Shown here in pieces: positions 8,336-17,168 of a stretch of 64,000 nt of DNA. This DNA comes from an actinobacterium acMicro-4 (GTDB lineage: Bacteria > Actinomycetota > Actinomycetes > Actinomycetales > Microbacteriaceae). Where the stretch lies: assembly GCA_000754445.1 (NCBI GenBank), contig JNSD01000013.1, positions 186,001 to 250,000 of the forward strand. Reading direction: 5' to 3'. Each line of letters opens with the position of its first letter. Positions within the stretch are counted from its first letter, which is position 1. The translations under genes and the position numbers were made by a program. A model generated the notes under the pieces. It saw only the letters and a program-made list of their open reading frames with translations, was not told where the DNA came from and ran no database searches.

Positions 8336-9697
8336 ATGGGTCGCTTATTTGGCACCGATGGGGTCCGAGGGCTCGCTAATGGCGAGCTCACCCTGGACCT
8401 CGTTGTTCGCCTGTCCCAAAGCGCTGCCGTTGTGCTCACCAAGGGTCGTCACGCGGAAGAACTCAAAGCCGAGGGCCGCAGGCCCCGGGCTGTTGTGGCA
8501 CGAGACCCCCGGGTCTCGGGAGAGTTTTTGGCCTCAGCGGTGTCGGCGGGTTTAGCGAGTTCGGGCATTGATGTCTTCGACGCCGGTGTTGTTCCCACAC
8601 CCGCGGCTGCCTTCCTGGTGAAGGAAGGGGGCTTTGACTTTGGCGTGATGGTCTCTGCCTCACACAATCCAGCACCGGATAACGGCATCAAGTTCTTTTC
8701 CTTTGGCGGCACCAAGCTTCCCGATGAGGTTGAGGACCGCATCGAGGCAGCGATGTCGGAACCACCGCTCGCCCCCACGGGTGATGGCGTGGGGCGCATT
8801 ACCCGCTTTGCCGATGCCGAGGACCGCTATGTTCTCCACCTGCTCGGGACTCTTGATCGCAGCCTCGAGGGAATTCACGTGGTGGTCGACTGCGCCCACG
8901 GTGCAGCATCGGGTATTTCCCCTCGCGTGTTCCGTGATGCGGGCGCGACGGTGACCGTTATTGGTAGTGAGCCCGATGGGTTGAATATCAACAAGGGCTA
9001 TGGGTCCACTCACTTGGAGCCACTTCAAGAAGCTGTTATCTCGCTTGGCGCTGATTTTGGCATTGCTCACGATGGTGACGCTGATCGGACTCTTGCCATC
9101 GATCACCGCGGTCGTGTGATTGACGGCGACCACATCATGGCCATCCTCGCGGTGTCCATGAAGGAGGCTGGAACCCTTGTCGGTGACACCTTGGTCACCA
9201 CAGTGATGTCGAATCTCGGGCTGCGCAAGGCAATGGAGGCCCACGGCATTGCCCTGAAGGAAACGGCTGTTGGTGACCGTTATGTGCTCGAAGAGCTTGC
9301 CGCCTCGGGTGCGAGTCTGGGTGGTGAGCAATCAGGACACATCATCATGAGCAGGTATTCGACCACCGGTGATGGCATCTTGACCGGCATCCAGTTGGCC
9401 AGGGAAGTTGCCCGCACGGGTAAATCATTGGCCGAGCTAGCCGATGTGATGGATGTTTTCCCTCAGGTGTTGAAGAACGTGTCCGGCGTTGATCGCTCTC
9501 GCCTCTCCAGCGATGAGCTCGTCTCGGCCGCGGTCGCAGCGATCGAAGCCGAGCTTGGCGACAGCGGTCGAGTGCTGTTGAGGCCCTCGGGCACCGAAGC
9601 ACTCATTCGGGTCATGGTGGAAGCCGCCGATGAGCACACCGCCCATCAGATGGCCGATCGTCTTGTTGCTGTGGTTCGCGCTCAGCTGGCGATCTAA
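8336..9697 (+). CDS. glmM: Phosphoglucosamine mutase
   Basis: GlmM converts glucosamine-6-phosphate to glucosamine-1-phosphate for peptidoglycan precursor synthesis. The 453-residue product is full length. It starts [14 protein letters not shown], carries the phosphoserine loop VSASHNP (Ser109), the metal-binding DGDADR motif and the C-terminal phosphate loop [12 protein letters not shown]. It follows rpsI by 24 nt. Its stop overlaps the stop of the convergent coaA by 4 nt. GlmS, the previous enzyme in the pathway, is encoded 1 kb away. Confidence 0.97.
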   Translation: MGRLFGTDGVRGLANGELTLDLVVRLSQSAAVVLTKGRHAEELKAEGRRPRAVVARDPRVSGEFLASAVSAGLASSGIDVFDAGVVPTPAAAFLVKEGGFDFGVMVSASHNPAPDNGIKFFSFGGTKLPDEVEDRIEAAMSEPPLAPTGDGVGRITRFADAEDRYVLHLLGTLDRSLEGIHVVVDCAHGAASGISPRVFRDAGATVTVIGSEPDGLNINKGYGSTHLEPLQEAVISLGADFGIAHDGDADRTLAIDHRGRVIDGDHIMAILAVSMKEAGTLVGDTLVTTVMSNLGLRKAMEAHGIALKETAVGDRYVLEELAASGASLGGEQSGHIIMSRYSTTGDGILTGIQLAREVARTGKSLAELADVMDVFPQVLKNVSGVDRSRLSSDELVSAAVAAIEAELGDSGRVLLRPSGTEALIRVMVEAADEHTAHQMADRLVAVVRAQLAI

Positions 9698-10641
9698 ATA
9701 CGCCGCAGAGAAATCTTGTTGACTCGGTGGTCCGAGTCTTTTTGTAACACGAGTGATGCGCGAGGCCTGGTGGGCACGATGTTGTCGCGCAGGTTTGGTT
9801 CGTTGATGGTGCTCCAGAGCCGCTTTGCCTCCGCGCGGGCCTCAGCCTCACTCAGACTCGCATAGCGGTGGAAGTAACTGCGGGGGTCACTAAAGGCGCC
9901 CTGTTGAAGGTGGAGAAAGCGCTCCTCATACCAGGCGGCAATATCGGCGGTTCTGGCATCGACATAGATGCTGAAATCAAAGAGGTCACTCACGGCAAGG
10001 GCGGAGTTTGTGGCCGGTGGCGCCAAGACATTCAGTCCTTCGATAATCACAATGTCGGGGTGGGAAATCTCGTCTGTTTGGTCAGGAATTCGGTCATAGA
10101 GCAAGTGTGAATAGACCGGGGCGCCAACGGGTGACACCCCGCTTTTGATGCGCGAGACAAAGCGCAGGAGGGCCCGTCTGTCATAGCTTTCCGGGAACCC
10201 TTTGCGCTCAAGGAGTCCCCGTTTCTTGAGCTCTGCCAGGGGCAGCAAGAAACCGTCGGTCGCGATGAGGGCGACGTTCGGGGTGTCGGGGTTTCTCTCG
10301 AGCAAGGTCTTCAGAACCCGGGATGTCGTGGATTTCCCGACGGCGACGCTGCCGGCGATTCCGATGATGAAGGGGGTGTGGCGGAGGTCATCACCGAGGA
10401 ACTGGCGGGTCATGTAGTGGAGGTGGCGTCCGCCCTCCACATAGATAGCCAGCAGTCTCGCCAGTGGTTGGTAGACCTCGGTCACCTCCTCGGCATCGAG
10501 CATGTCGCCCGCCGAGCGAACCCTCGCCAGGTCATCCTGCGTGAGCGGTAGGGGCGAACGAGGGGCGAGTTCCGCCCAGCTAGCACGGTCGTAGTCAACA
10601 AACGGGCTACCGTTGTCGAGACCGGTGGACGCGTGGGCCAT
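9694..10641 (-). CDS. coaA: Pantothenate kinase (type I)
   Basis: CoaA phosphorylates pantothenate in the first committed step of CoA synthesis. The 315-residue product has the P-loop GSVAVGKS at residues 97-104, then the [10 protein letters not shown] and [11 protein letters not shown] motifs of type I kinases. A longer reading frame starts 11 codons earlier, but I chose the ATG at 10641: it is 6 nt from a -10 hexamer and gives the usual family length of about 312. It diverges from glmS and converges on glmM. Confidence 0.94.
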   Translation of the reverse strand: MAHASTGLDNGSPFVDYDRASWAELAPRSPLPLTQDDLARVRSAGDMLDAEEVTEVYQPLARLLAIYVEGGRHLHYMTRQFLGDDLRHTPFIIGIAGSVAVGKSTTSRVLKTLLERNPDTPNVALIATDGFLLPLAELKKRGLLERKGFPESYDRRALLRFVSRIKSGVSPVGAPVYSHLLYDRIPDQTDEISHPDIVIIEGLNVLAPPATNSALAVSDLFDFSIYVDARTADIAAWYEERFLHLQQGAFSDPRSYFHRYASLSEAEARAEAKRLWSTINEPNLRDNIVPTRPRASLVLQKDSDHRVNKISLRRI

Positions 10642-10647
10642 CCCACC

Positions 10648-10653
10648 AGGGTA
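10648..10653 (-). promoter_or_regulatory. -10 element of coaA (leaderless)
   Basis: On the minus strand TACCCT is followed by exactly 6 nt and the ATG at 10641. This supports the shorter coaA start and a leaderless mRNA. No clear -35 is visible. Confidence 0.5.
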
Positions 10654-10682
10654 GTGCGCCGACTCTCTGGGCACCCATCGCC

Positions 10683-10688
10683 TAGACT
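10683..10688 (+). promoter_or_regulatory. -10 element of glmS (leaderless)
   Basis: TAGACT is followed by 6 nt and the glmS ATG at 10695. The coaA and glmS promoters lie back to back in a divergent region of 53 nt, and neither gene has a Shine-Dalgarno site. Confidence 0.5.
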
Positions 10689-10694
10689 CGCATC

Positions 10695-12545
10695 ATGTGT
10701 GGGATTGTCGGCTACGTCGGTGAAAGGTCCTCTATTGAGGTCCTTCTTGGCGGTCTGCGGCGTCTGGAATACCGGGGTTATGACTCAGCCGGTGTCGCCA
10801 TTGTCACCCCCGGTAATGGCCTGGTTTCTCACAAGCGCTCGGGGAAACTGGGCATTCTGAGTGACGATTTAGGCCACAACCCCCTGGCAGAGGGCCACAC
10901 CGGCATTGCTCACACCCGGTGGGCCACCCACGGTGGTCCGACTGACGAAAATGCCCACCCTCACCTGGGTGATGGTGGCAAATTGGCTTTGATTCACAAC
11001 GGCATCATCGAAAACTTCCACGAGCTTAAACAAGAGCTTCTTGCCGAGGGTGAAGAGTTCCTCAGCCAAACCGATTCCGAGGTGGCAGCGCTGATGGTGG
11101 GCCGCAGTTACCGGGAGCACGGTAATCTCACCAAGGCGATGCAAGAGGTCGTTAGCCGGCTGGAGGGAGCTTTCACCCTGTTGGTCGTCCACCAGGATCA
11201 GCCAGGCGTTGTGGTGGGCGCCAGGCGTAACTCACCGTTGGTCGTGGGACTCGGCGAGGGAGAGAACTTCCTGGGCTCTGACGTCGCAGCGTTCGTCGCC
11301 TACACGAAGAAGGCGATGGCGCTCGGTCAAGATCAGATTGTCACCTTGCGCTCCACAGAGGTGAGCGTAATCACCTTCGATGGTGAACCCGTTGAGGCAG
11401 CGCCCTTTGATATTGACTGGGATGCCTCCGCTGCCGACAAGGGTGGTTGGTCAAGCTTCATGGCGAAGGAAATCTCTGAGGAGCCGGAGGCCGTGGCCAA
11501 TACGCTTCGGGGACGCCTTGGGGACGACGGGCTGGTCGCGCTGCCCGAGCTCGATGCGCTCATCGGTGATGGCAGCGCCATCAACCGCATCATTTTTGTT
11601 GCCTGTGGAACCGCGTCCTACGCCTCGATGGTCGGTCTGTATGCGATCGAGAAGTGGTCAGGCATTCCCGTTGGCGTTGAGCTCTCCCACGAGTTCCGCT
11701 ACCGCGAGCCGGCTATTGACGAGCACACCTTGGTGGTCTCGGTCAGCCAGTCTGGTGAAACGATGGACACTTTGATGGCCGTTCGCTACGCGGCAGAGCG
11801 CGGGGCCAAGACCCTCTCGATTTGTAATACCCAGGGGGCCACCATTCCGCGTGAATCCGGTGCCGCGCTCTATACCCACGCGGGACCCGAGGTGGCAGTT
11901 GCGTCCACGAAGGCGTTCCTCGCCCAGGTTGTCGCCTGCTATTTGCTTGGAATGTATTTGGGCCAAGCCAGGGGATTGCTCAGTACCAAGGAGTCAGCTG
12001 CGCTTGCCGATGATCTTCACAAACTTCCCGGCCAGCTCGAGGAGATGGTCAAGACCGGTCCTCGCATCCAGGAGCTTGCTCGCTGGATGGCCGACACGAG
12101 GTCGGTGCTCTATCTCGGCCGCCACGTGGGATACCCGATCGCCCTCGAGGGCGCACTGAAGCTCAAAGAGCTTGCCTATATCCACGCCGAGGGGTTCGCC
12201 GCCGGTGAGCTCAAGCATGGGCCCATCGCCCTGATCGAGCCTGGCCAGATTGTCTTTGTGATTGTGCCAAGCCCGAGAGACCCGATGTCCCTACACAGCA
12301 AGGTTGTCTCCAATATCCAGGAGATTCGCGCTCGCGGGGCTCGCGTAATCGCTCTGGCAGAACAGGGTGATGCCGCTGTATTGCCCTTTGCTGACGAAGT
12401 GATTCCCATTCCCTTGACCTCCACGTTTATGGAACCACTGCTCGCGGTGGTCCCCCTCCACATTTTTGGCATGGAGCTCGCCGGAGCCAAGGGGCTCGAT
12501 ATTGACCAACCGCGCAACCTCGCAAAATCTGTGACCGTGGAGTAG
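10695..12545 (+). CDS. glmS: Glutamine-fructose-6-phosphate aminotransferase (isomerizing)
   Basis: GlmS makes glucosamine-6-phosphate from fructose-6-phosphate and glutamine. The 616-residue product has the N-terminal nucleophile Cys2 (MCGIVGYVG), a class II glutamine amidotransferase domain to about residue 240, and two SIS sugar-isomerase domains (VACGTASYAS and SVSQSGETMDTL mark the first). It ends in the conserved DQPRNLAKSVTVE. With glmM it supplies the amino-sugar branch of wall synthesis. Confidence 0.97.
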   Translation: MCGIVGYVGERSSIEVLLGGLRRLEYRGYDSAGVAIVTPGNGLVSHKRSGKLGILSDDLGHNPLAEGHTGIAHTRWATHGGPTDENAHPHLGDGGKLALIHNGIIENFHELKQELLAEGEEFLSQTDSEVAALMVGRSYREHGNLTKAMQEVVSRLEGAFTLLVVHQDQPGVVVGARRNSPLVVGLGEGENFLGSDVAAFVAYTKKAMALGQDQIVTLRSTEVSVITFDGEPVEAAPFDIDWDASAADKGGWSSFMAKEISEEPEAVANTLRGRLGDDGLVALPELDALIGDGSAINRIIFVACGTASYASMVGLYAIEKWSGIPVGVELSHEFRYREPAIDEHTLVVSVSQSGETMDTLMAVRYAAERGAKTLSICNTQGATIPRESGAALYTHAGPEVAVASTKAFLAQVVACYLLGMYLGQARGLLSTKESAALADDLHKLPGQLEEMVKTGPRIQELARWMADTRSVLYLGRHVGYPIALEGALKLKELAYIHAEGFAAGELKHGPIALIEPGQIVFVIVPSPRDPMSLHSKVVSNIQEIRARGARVIALAEQGDAAVLPFADEVIPIPLTSTFMEPLLAVVPLHIFGMELAGAKGLDIDQPRNLAKSVTVE

Positions 12546-12561
12546 TTCGCGGAGCGCAGGG

Positions 12562-12969
12562 ATGACCGTGTTGGGTGTGGGCGTGGACATAGTGGACATC
12601 GAGCGCTTTACTCGCGCCCTCGAGAGAACACCAGCTCTCCGACGGCGACTCTTTGGCCCAGTGGACACGCAGCCCCAGGACTTGGCTGCGCAGGATTTGG
12701 CTGCGCAGGACTTGGCTGGCCAGTCGCTCGCCGCCAGATTCGCCGCCAAAGAGGCCACATTGAAGGCGCTTGGCGGCAATATCTCAGGGTTCTCCTGGCA
12801 CGACATTCAAGTTACTGGCGAGCGCGGTCAGCAACCGAAGCTCGTCCTGTCCGGTGGGGTCGCCAAGCATGCCGCCCTCTCTGGGGTAACCAGCACTCAC
12901 CTCTCGATGTCTCATGATGGCGGCATGGCCATCGCCTTTGTTGTCGTCGATGGCGAGCCTCGCTCGTGA
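12562..12969 (+). CDS. acpS: Holo-[acyl-carrier-protein] synthase with in-frame repeat
   Basis: AcpS transfers the phosphopantetheine arm from CoA to acyl carrier protein. The 135-residue product has the metal-binding Asp in VGVDIVDIERF (Asp9) and the conserved RFAAKEATLKAL. Residues 39-58 consist of a five-residue unit QDLAA, repeated and slightly decayed (QDLAA, QDLAA, QDLAG, QSLAA), just before the RFAAKEA motif. The insertion is in frame and the catalytic residues are intact, so the enzyme should work. Its stop overlaps alr (GTGA). Confidence 0.93.
   Translation: MTVLGVGVDIVDIERFTRALERTPALRRRLFGPVDTQPQDLAAQDLAAQDLAGQSLAARFAAKEATLKALGGNISGFSWHDIQVTGERGQQPKLVLSGGVAKHAALSGVTSTHLSMSHDGGMAIAFVVVDGEPRS
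12676..12735 (+). repeat. 15-nt tandem repeat, four units, inside acpS
   Basis: Four head-to-tail units begin at 12676, 12691, 12706 and 12721. The first three differ at only a few bases (consensus CAGGACTTGGCTGCG); the fourth is more diverged. The unit is a multiple of three, so it expands the protein by five residues per copy. Confidence 0.9.
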
Positions 12970-14090
12970 GCAGCTCCATGAGGGAAGCGCTGATTAGACC
13001 ACAGGCCATCTCCCAGAACGTCCAGGCCATCCGACAGGCCACCTCCGCTGCGAAGACCCTTGTGGTCGTGAAAGCCGGTGGCTACGGCCACGGTGCCGTG
13101 ACCGCTGCCCGGGCAGCACTCGAGGGTGGGGCCGACTGGCTTGGCACGGCTGATGTTGATGAGGCCCTGGAACTCCGAGAGGCAGGTATCACCGCGCCTG
13201 TGCTGTCCTGGCTTTTTGGGCCAAGCGATGACCTCTCTGTGGCTCTAGAGAACGGCATTGATGTGGGGGTGTCCTCTCTAGGCCAGCTTGCCCAGGTAGT
13301 GAGCCAAGCCAGCCCAGGAACCCCTGCCAGCCCAGGAACAGCGGCTAGGGTTCACCTCAAAATTGACACTGGCCTTGGCCGAAGCGGTGCCACCCCAGAC
13401 CAGTGGGCGGCGCTGTGCGAGGCGGCAGCCACCGCGCAGCGTGGTGGAAAAGTCCGGGTAGTCGGTGTTTTCAGCCACCTCTCTGGGGCCAGTGCTGAAG
13501 CTGACGCCATTCAGGGCGCAGCCTTTGCCCTCGCTTGTGACCAGGCGAGGGCAAGTGGGTTGGATCCCGAGCTGTGTCACATTTCTGCGAGTAATGCCAC
13601 AAGTAATTCACCCGAGCTTGCCTCTGACATGGTGCGCATCGGTATCGCCGCCTACGGGGTTCCGGTGGCCGGCCGTTTTGCAGGGCTTGGGCTTCGTCCT
13701 GCCATGCGGTTTAGTGGACAGGTTGTGTTGACCAAGCGGGTGTCCAGTGGTCACGGGGTGGGCTATGGCCACACTTACCAAACGACGTCCGAGACGACCC
13801 TGGCTCTGGTGCCACTGGGATATGCCGATGGTGTTCCGCGCCACGCATCCTCCGCTGGACCGGTTGTCATAGCTGGTCGGCGCTTTAGCGTCTCCGGTCG
13901 GGTATCGATGGACCAATTCAGTGTTGATGTTGGGGATCATGGTGTGAAGGAGGGCGACTGGTGTGTGCTCTGGGGTGACCCAGGCGAGGGACACCCGAGC
14001 GTTGAGGAATGGGCCGAAGCGGCTGGAACCATTGGCTACGAGATGATCACCCGTGTTGGCCCCAGGGTTCCTCGGGTAATTGAGCGATGA
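12966..14090 (+). CDS. alr: Alanine racemase
   Basis: Alr makes D-alanine for peptidoglycan using pyridoxal phosphate. The 374-residue product has the PLP lysine in VVVKAGGYGHGA (residues 32-43; the family usually reads KADAYGHG), the KIDTGLGRSG motif and the C-terminal MDQFSVDVG. The GTG start overlaps the acpS stop. An 18-nt direct duplication (13308-13343) adds SPGTPA-SPGTAA in a loop before the KIDTG motif. It opens the alr-tsaE-tsaB-rimI-tsaD overlapping operon. Confidence 0.95.
   Translation: MSSSMREALIRPQAISQNVQAIRQATSAAKTLVVVKAGGYGHGAVTAARAALEGGADWLGTADVDEALELREAGITAPVLSWLFGPSDDLSVALENGIDVGVSSLGQLAQVVSQASPGTPASPGTAARVHLKIDTGLGRSGATPDQWAALCEAAATAQRGGKVRVVGVFSHLSGASAEADAIQGAAFALACDQARASGLDPELCHISASNATSNSPELASDMVRIGIAAYGVPVAGRFAGLGLRPAMRFSGQVVLTKRVSSGHGVGYGHTYQTTSETTLALVPLGYADGVPRHASSAGPVVIAGRRFSVSGRVSMDQFSVDVGDHGVKEGDWCVLWGDPGEGHPSVEEWAEAAGTIGYEMITRVGPRVPRVIER
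13308..13343 (+). repeat. 18-nt duplication inside alr
   Basis: Two adjacent 18-nt units (13308-13325 and 13326-13343) share the first 14 bases, GCCAGCCCAGGAAC. They are in frame and encode two SPGT repeats in a surface-loop region. Confidence 0.7.
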
Positions 14091-14584
14091 AGCTGGAGAT
14101 TCCCACCAGCGAGGCAATGGAACGCTTCGGCGAATCATTAGCCCTGGTTGCGAAAGCCGGCGACGTCATCGTTCTGACCGGCGAGCTCGGCGCCGGGAAA
14201 ACCACCTTTGCCCGCGGATTTGGACGAGCGTTGCAGTTGACGACCCCAATGTCGAGCCCCACCTTTGTTGTTGCGCGGACGCACCAGCCGAGCACAGCTG
14301 TTGAACCACCGGTAGTTCACATTGACGCATACCGCATTGGCTCGCTAGCAGAGATGGCGGATCTCGATGTCGATTCCGACTCGAGCATCATCCTTGCCGA
14401 GTGGGCCGCCCCCTACGCGAGTGCGCTATCTGATTCGTGGCTTGAGATTGTGGTGGAGCGCCCGGTCGCCACAGAGCTTGTCGATGTCGACTCCGACGAG
14501 CCTCGCCAGGTGAGTCTTAGTGCTCATGGCGCTAACGCCAAGAACTATGACCGCTTTCTCGCAGCGGCGGGGCACTTCTCGTGA
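14087..14584 (+). CDS. tsaE: tRNA (adenosine(37)-N6)-threonylcarbamoyltransferase ATPase TsaE
   Basis: TsaE is the ATPase that drives TsaB-TsaD cycling in t6A37 synthesis on ANN-decoding tRNAs. The 165-residue product has the P-loop TGELGAGKTTFARGF (residues 31-45), the SSPTFVVARTH switch region and IDAYRIGSLAEM. Start and stop overlap alr and tsaB by 4 nt each, showing tight translational coupling. Confidence 0.95.
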   Translation: MKLEIPTSEAMERFGESLALVAKAGDVIVLTGELGAGKTTFARGFGRALQLTTPMSSPTFVVARTHQPSTAVEPPVVHIDAYRIGSLAEMADLDVDSDSSIILAEWAAPYASALSDSWLEIVVERPVATELVDVDSDEPRQVSLSAHGANAKNYDRFLAAAGHFS

Positions 14585-15171
14585 TTCTCGCGATCGATTC
14601 ATCGATGGGCACCTCGGTGGCGGTGGTCTCGCTCGAGGGTCACGTCCTTTCACACCGTGAGAGCGATAACCCCCGTGCTCACGCTGAACTACTCGGAGTG
14701 CTGCTCGCGGGTGCTCTTGAGCACGCTGGCGTCACGCCCGGGCACATCACCGGCGTTGCCATGGGAATTGGTCCAGGCGCCTTTACCGGCCTGCGCGTGG
14801 GGATGGCCGGAGCACAGGCTTTCGCTCTGTCCAGGAACCTGCCGCTCTATCCCGTGGTGAGCCACGATGCCCTGGGGTGGGCAGTCGACACCGACACCGT
14901 GGTGATCACGGACGCTCGCCGTGGCGAAGTCGCCTTCTCGGTGTATTCACCGAGTGCTCCGCTGCGCCGCGTGCGCGGCCCCGAACTATCAACTCCGGCA
15001 CTGGTCGACGAGGCGCTAGGCGATGCAGCCACCCTGCCACGCATCGAGGGCCTCAGTATTGATGCCTCTGTGTTGGCCCTGGTCGCACTTCATGCACGAG
15101 CTGAGGGACTCTCTCTGCCCGAGCCGCGGCCCATGTATTTGAGGGCACCCGATGTGACGGTGAAGCCATGA
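14581..15171 (+). CDS. tsaB: tRNA threonylcarbamoyladenosine synthesis protein TsaB
   Basis: TsaB is the non-catalytic partner of TsaD in t6A formation. The 196-residue product starts ILAIDSSMGTSVAVVS and contains the characteristic GVAMGIGPGAFTGLRVGM segment of the ASKHA fold. It starts with GTG overlapping tsaE and its stop overlaps rimI. Confidence 0.94.
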   Translation: MILAIDSSMGTSVAVVSLEGHVLSHRESDNPRAHAELLGVLLAGALEHAGVTPGHITGVAMGIGPGAFTGLRVGMAGAQAFALSRNLPLYPVVSHDALGWAVDTDTVVITDARRGEVAFSVYSPSAPLRRVRGPELSTPALVDEALGDAATLPRIEGLSIDASVLALVALHARAEGLSLPEPRPMYLRAPDVTVKP

Positions 15172-15659
15172 CCTATCTGCTCTCCCGCGCTGTGTTGGAA
15201 GACCTCCCCGAGATGATCTCGTGGGAGGCTGCACTGTTTGGCGCGGACGCCTGGTCGCCAGAGGTGATGGTCGCTGAGCTATCCCATCCAGCTAGTTACT
15301 ACCTTGTTGCGAGGCCAGATGGCGATGATGCGATTGTTGGCTATGCCGGGCTGCGCGCAGACCACCGAGGCGGCGATGGTGACATTCAGACAGTTGCTGT
15401 TGCGCCCGAGCACCGAGGGAGAGGACTTGGACGATTACTGGTCGAAGCCCTGCTTGTCGAAGCACGCCAGCGCTTAGTGAGCTCGGTTTTTCTTGAGGTG
15501 CGAGCAGATAATCTCGAAGCCCGGGGGCTCTATCAAAGCCTGGGTTTTTACGAGATTGACCGTCGTGCCGGGTATTACCAATCAGATGGCGTGGACGCCA
15601 TTGTGATGACTATCGCACTGGGTGCACCACAGCCTGGATGGGCGGTTGGGGATGACTGA
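15168..15659 (+). CDS. rimI: Ribosomal protein S18-alanine N-acetyltransferase (RimI-like)
   Basis: A GNAT-family N-acetyltransferase of 163 residues. The acetyl-CoA loop is [19 protein letters not shown] (about residues 76-94), followed by [20 protein letters not shown], which is diagnostic for RimI. The family acetylates the N terminus of S18; targets in actinobacteria may be broader. Its place between tsaB and tsaD is a conserved association. Confidence 0.9.
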   Translation: MTYLLSRAVLEDLPEMISWEAALFGADAWSPEVMVAELSHPASYYLVARPDGDDAIVGYAGLRADHRGGDGDIQTVAVAPEHRGRGLGRLLVEALLVEARQRLVSSVFLEVRADNLEARGLYQSLGFYEIDRRAGYYQSDGVDAIVMTIALGAPQPGWAVGDD

Positions 15660-16710
15660 ACCCCTGGTGCTGGGAATTGAGACCAGCTGTGATGAGACCG
15701 GTGTGGGAATTGTTCGTGGCAACACCCTCTTGGCCAACATTGTCGCCTCGTCCATGGACGAGCACGCTAGATACGGGGGAGTTGTGCCAGAGGTGGCAGC
15801 ACGAGCACACCTTGAGGCGCTGCCCTCGGTCGTGACCGAGGCCCTAGAGACAGCGGGTGTCAGCTTCGCTGACCTCGACGCGATTGCCGTCACCACGGGG
15901 CCGGGTCTTGCTGGAGCATTGATGGTGGGGGTCGGGGCAGCCAAAGCTCTGGCTGTGAGCCTTGGTATCCCCCTGTATGCCCTGAACCATCTCGTCGGGC
16001 ACGTGGGCGTGGAAGTTCTTCGGGACAGCAGGGAAACTGGGGACACTCTGGTGAGCCCCACCATCGCACTGTTGGTCTCCGGAGGGCACACCTCGCTTTT
16101 GCTCGTGCGGAATCTAGTCTCCGATGTTGTGACGCTTGGCGAAACCATCGATGACGCTGCCGGCGAAGCCTTCGACAAGGTCGCCAGGGTTCTAGGCCTC
16201 CCCTACCCCGGCGGACCTCACATCGACCGGGTAGCCAAAGACGGCGATCCCACCTACTTCCACTTCCCGCGCGCTCTTACCCAACACAGGGATCAGGAAC
16301 ACCACCGCTATAACTTCTCCTTTTCTGGACTCAAGACTGCGGTTGCGCGCTTTGTGGAGGCAAAGAATCACGCGGGGGAGCCCGTGGAGGTCGCCTCCAT
16401 CGCCGCATCCTTCCAGGAGGCGGTGGCTGATGTGTTGGTCTCGAAGGCCTTAGCCGCGTGTAAGGAACACGGTGTGCCGAGATTGCTTCTCGGCGGCGGT
16501 GTCGCCGCGAATTCGAGGGTCCGGGCGCTTGCCGGAGAGCGTTGCCAGGAAGCTGGAGTCGAACTTCGTATACCGCCGCTGTCGCTCTGCACAGACAACG
16601 GGGCCATGATTGCTGCGATTGGTGCAGAGCGCATCATGAAGGGCTTCGCTCCCTCAGCGCTGGATAGCGCTGTGGATTCGACTATGCCGGCGTCACTGGT
16701 CCAAATGTGA
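15652..16710 (+). CDS. tsaD: tRNA N6-adenosine threonylcarbamoyltransferase TsaD
   Basis: TsaD transfers the threonylcarbamoyl group to A37 of tRNA. The 352-residue product begins [19 protein letters not shown], has the metal-binding HxxxH in NHLVGHV, the [10 protein letters not shown] motif and a C-terminal [11 protein letters not shown] segment. The frame is open from 15622, but the ATG at 15652 overlaps the rimI stop by 8 nt and gives the standard N terminus. Confidence 0.96.
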   Translation: MTEPLVLGIETSCDETGVGIVRGNTLLANIVASSMDEHARYGGVVPEVAARAHLEALPSVVTEALETAGVSFADLDAIAVTTGPGLAGALMVGVGAAKALAVSLGIPLYALNHLVGHVGVEVLRDSRETGDTLVSPTIALLVSGGHTSLLLVRNLVSDVVTLGETIDDAAGEAFDKVARVLGLPYPGGPHIDRVAKDGDPTYFHFPRALTQHRDQEHHRYNFSFSGLKTAVARFVEAKNHAGEPVEVASIAASFQEAVADVLVSKALAACKEHGVPRLLLGGGVAANSRVRALAGERCQEAGVELRIPPLSLCTDNGAMIAAIGAERIMKGFAPSALDSAVDSTMPASLVQM

Positions 16711-16781
16711 CCACACCGGGGTTGGACGTGTCACAGTATGAGAACACACTATGAGCCACGTGTCACGGGAGGGTTAGCCCA

Positions 16782-17168
16782 ATGGACGAGCAGCGGGACA
16801 CAGGAGTTCCCAGTCAGTACCCGATTGCTGGGCTTCGGGCTCGTGAGGTGTCCGGACAGACACGGGCCGCGCTTCGTAAGAAGTCCTCGGGTAGTTCCGG
16901 TGTCTCCTGGAGCAAGGTTTCTCTCTGGTCGGGGATTGTGAGCCTTGCCCTGGCGCCTGTTTTTGGGATTGGGGTTATTCCCGCCATCCTGTCGATTGTG
17001 CTTGGCCACATCGCCAAGCACAGAGAGCCACAGAGCATGTCGCTCTCACAGGTGGGCTTGGCGCTGAGCTACATCGCGCTGGGCGTTGGCACAGCTGTTC
17101 TAGTTTTCGTGGCCTTGCCCATTGTCTTCGCGTTCCTCGTTAGCGCCGGCTACATCCTCAGCGAGTGA
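16782..17168 (+). CDS. DUF4190-type small membrane protein
   Basis: A 128-residue protein of unknown function. The first 45 residues are hydrophilic and basic, followed by two strongly hydrophobic segments (about 48-72 and 90-120) separated by GHIAKHREPQSMSLSQVGLA, the pattern of DUF4190. A GGGAGGG ribosome site precedes the ATG. Its 3' end overlaps the convergent methyltransferase-like gene by 69 nt. A second DUF4190-like gene lies at 31844-32188. Confidence 0.75.
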   Translation: MDEQRDTGVPSQYPIAGLRAREVSGQTRAALRKKSSGSSGVSWSKVSLWSGIVSLALAPVFGIGVIPAILSIVLGHIAKHREPQSMSLSQVGLALSYIALGVGTAVLVFVALPIVFAFLVSAGYILSE

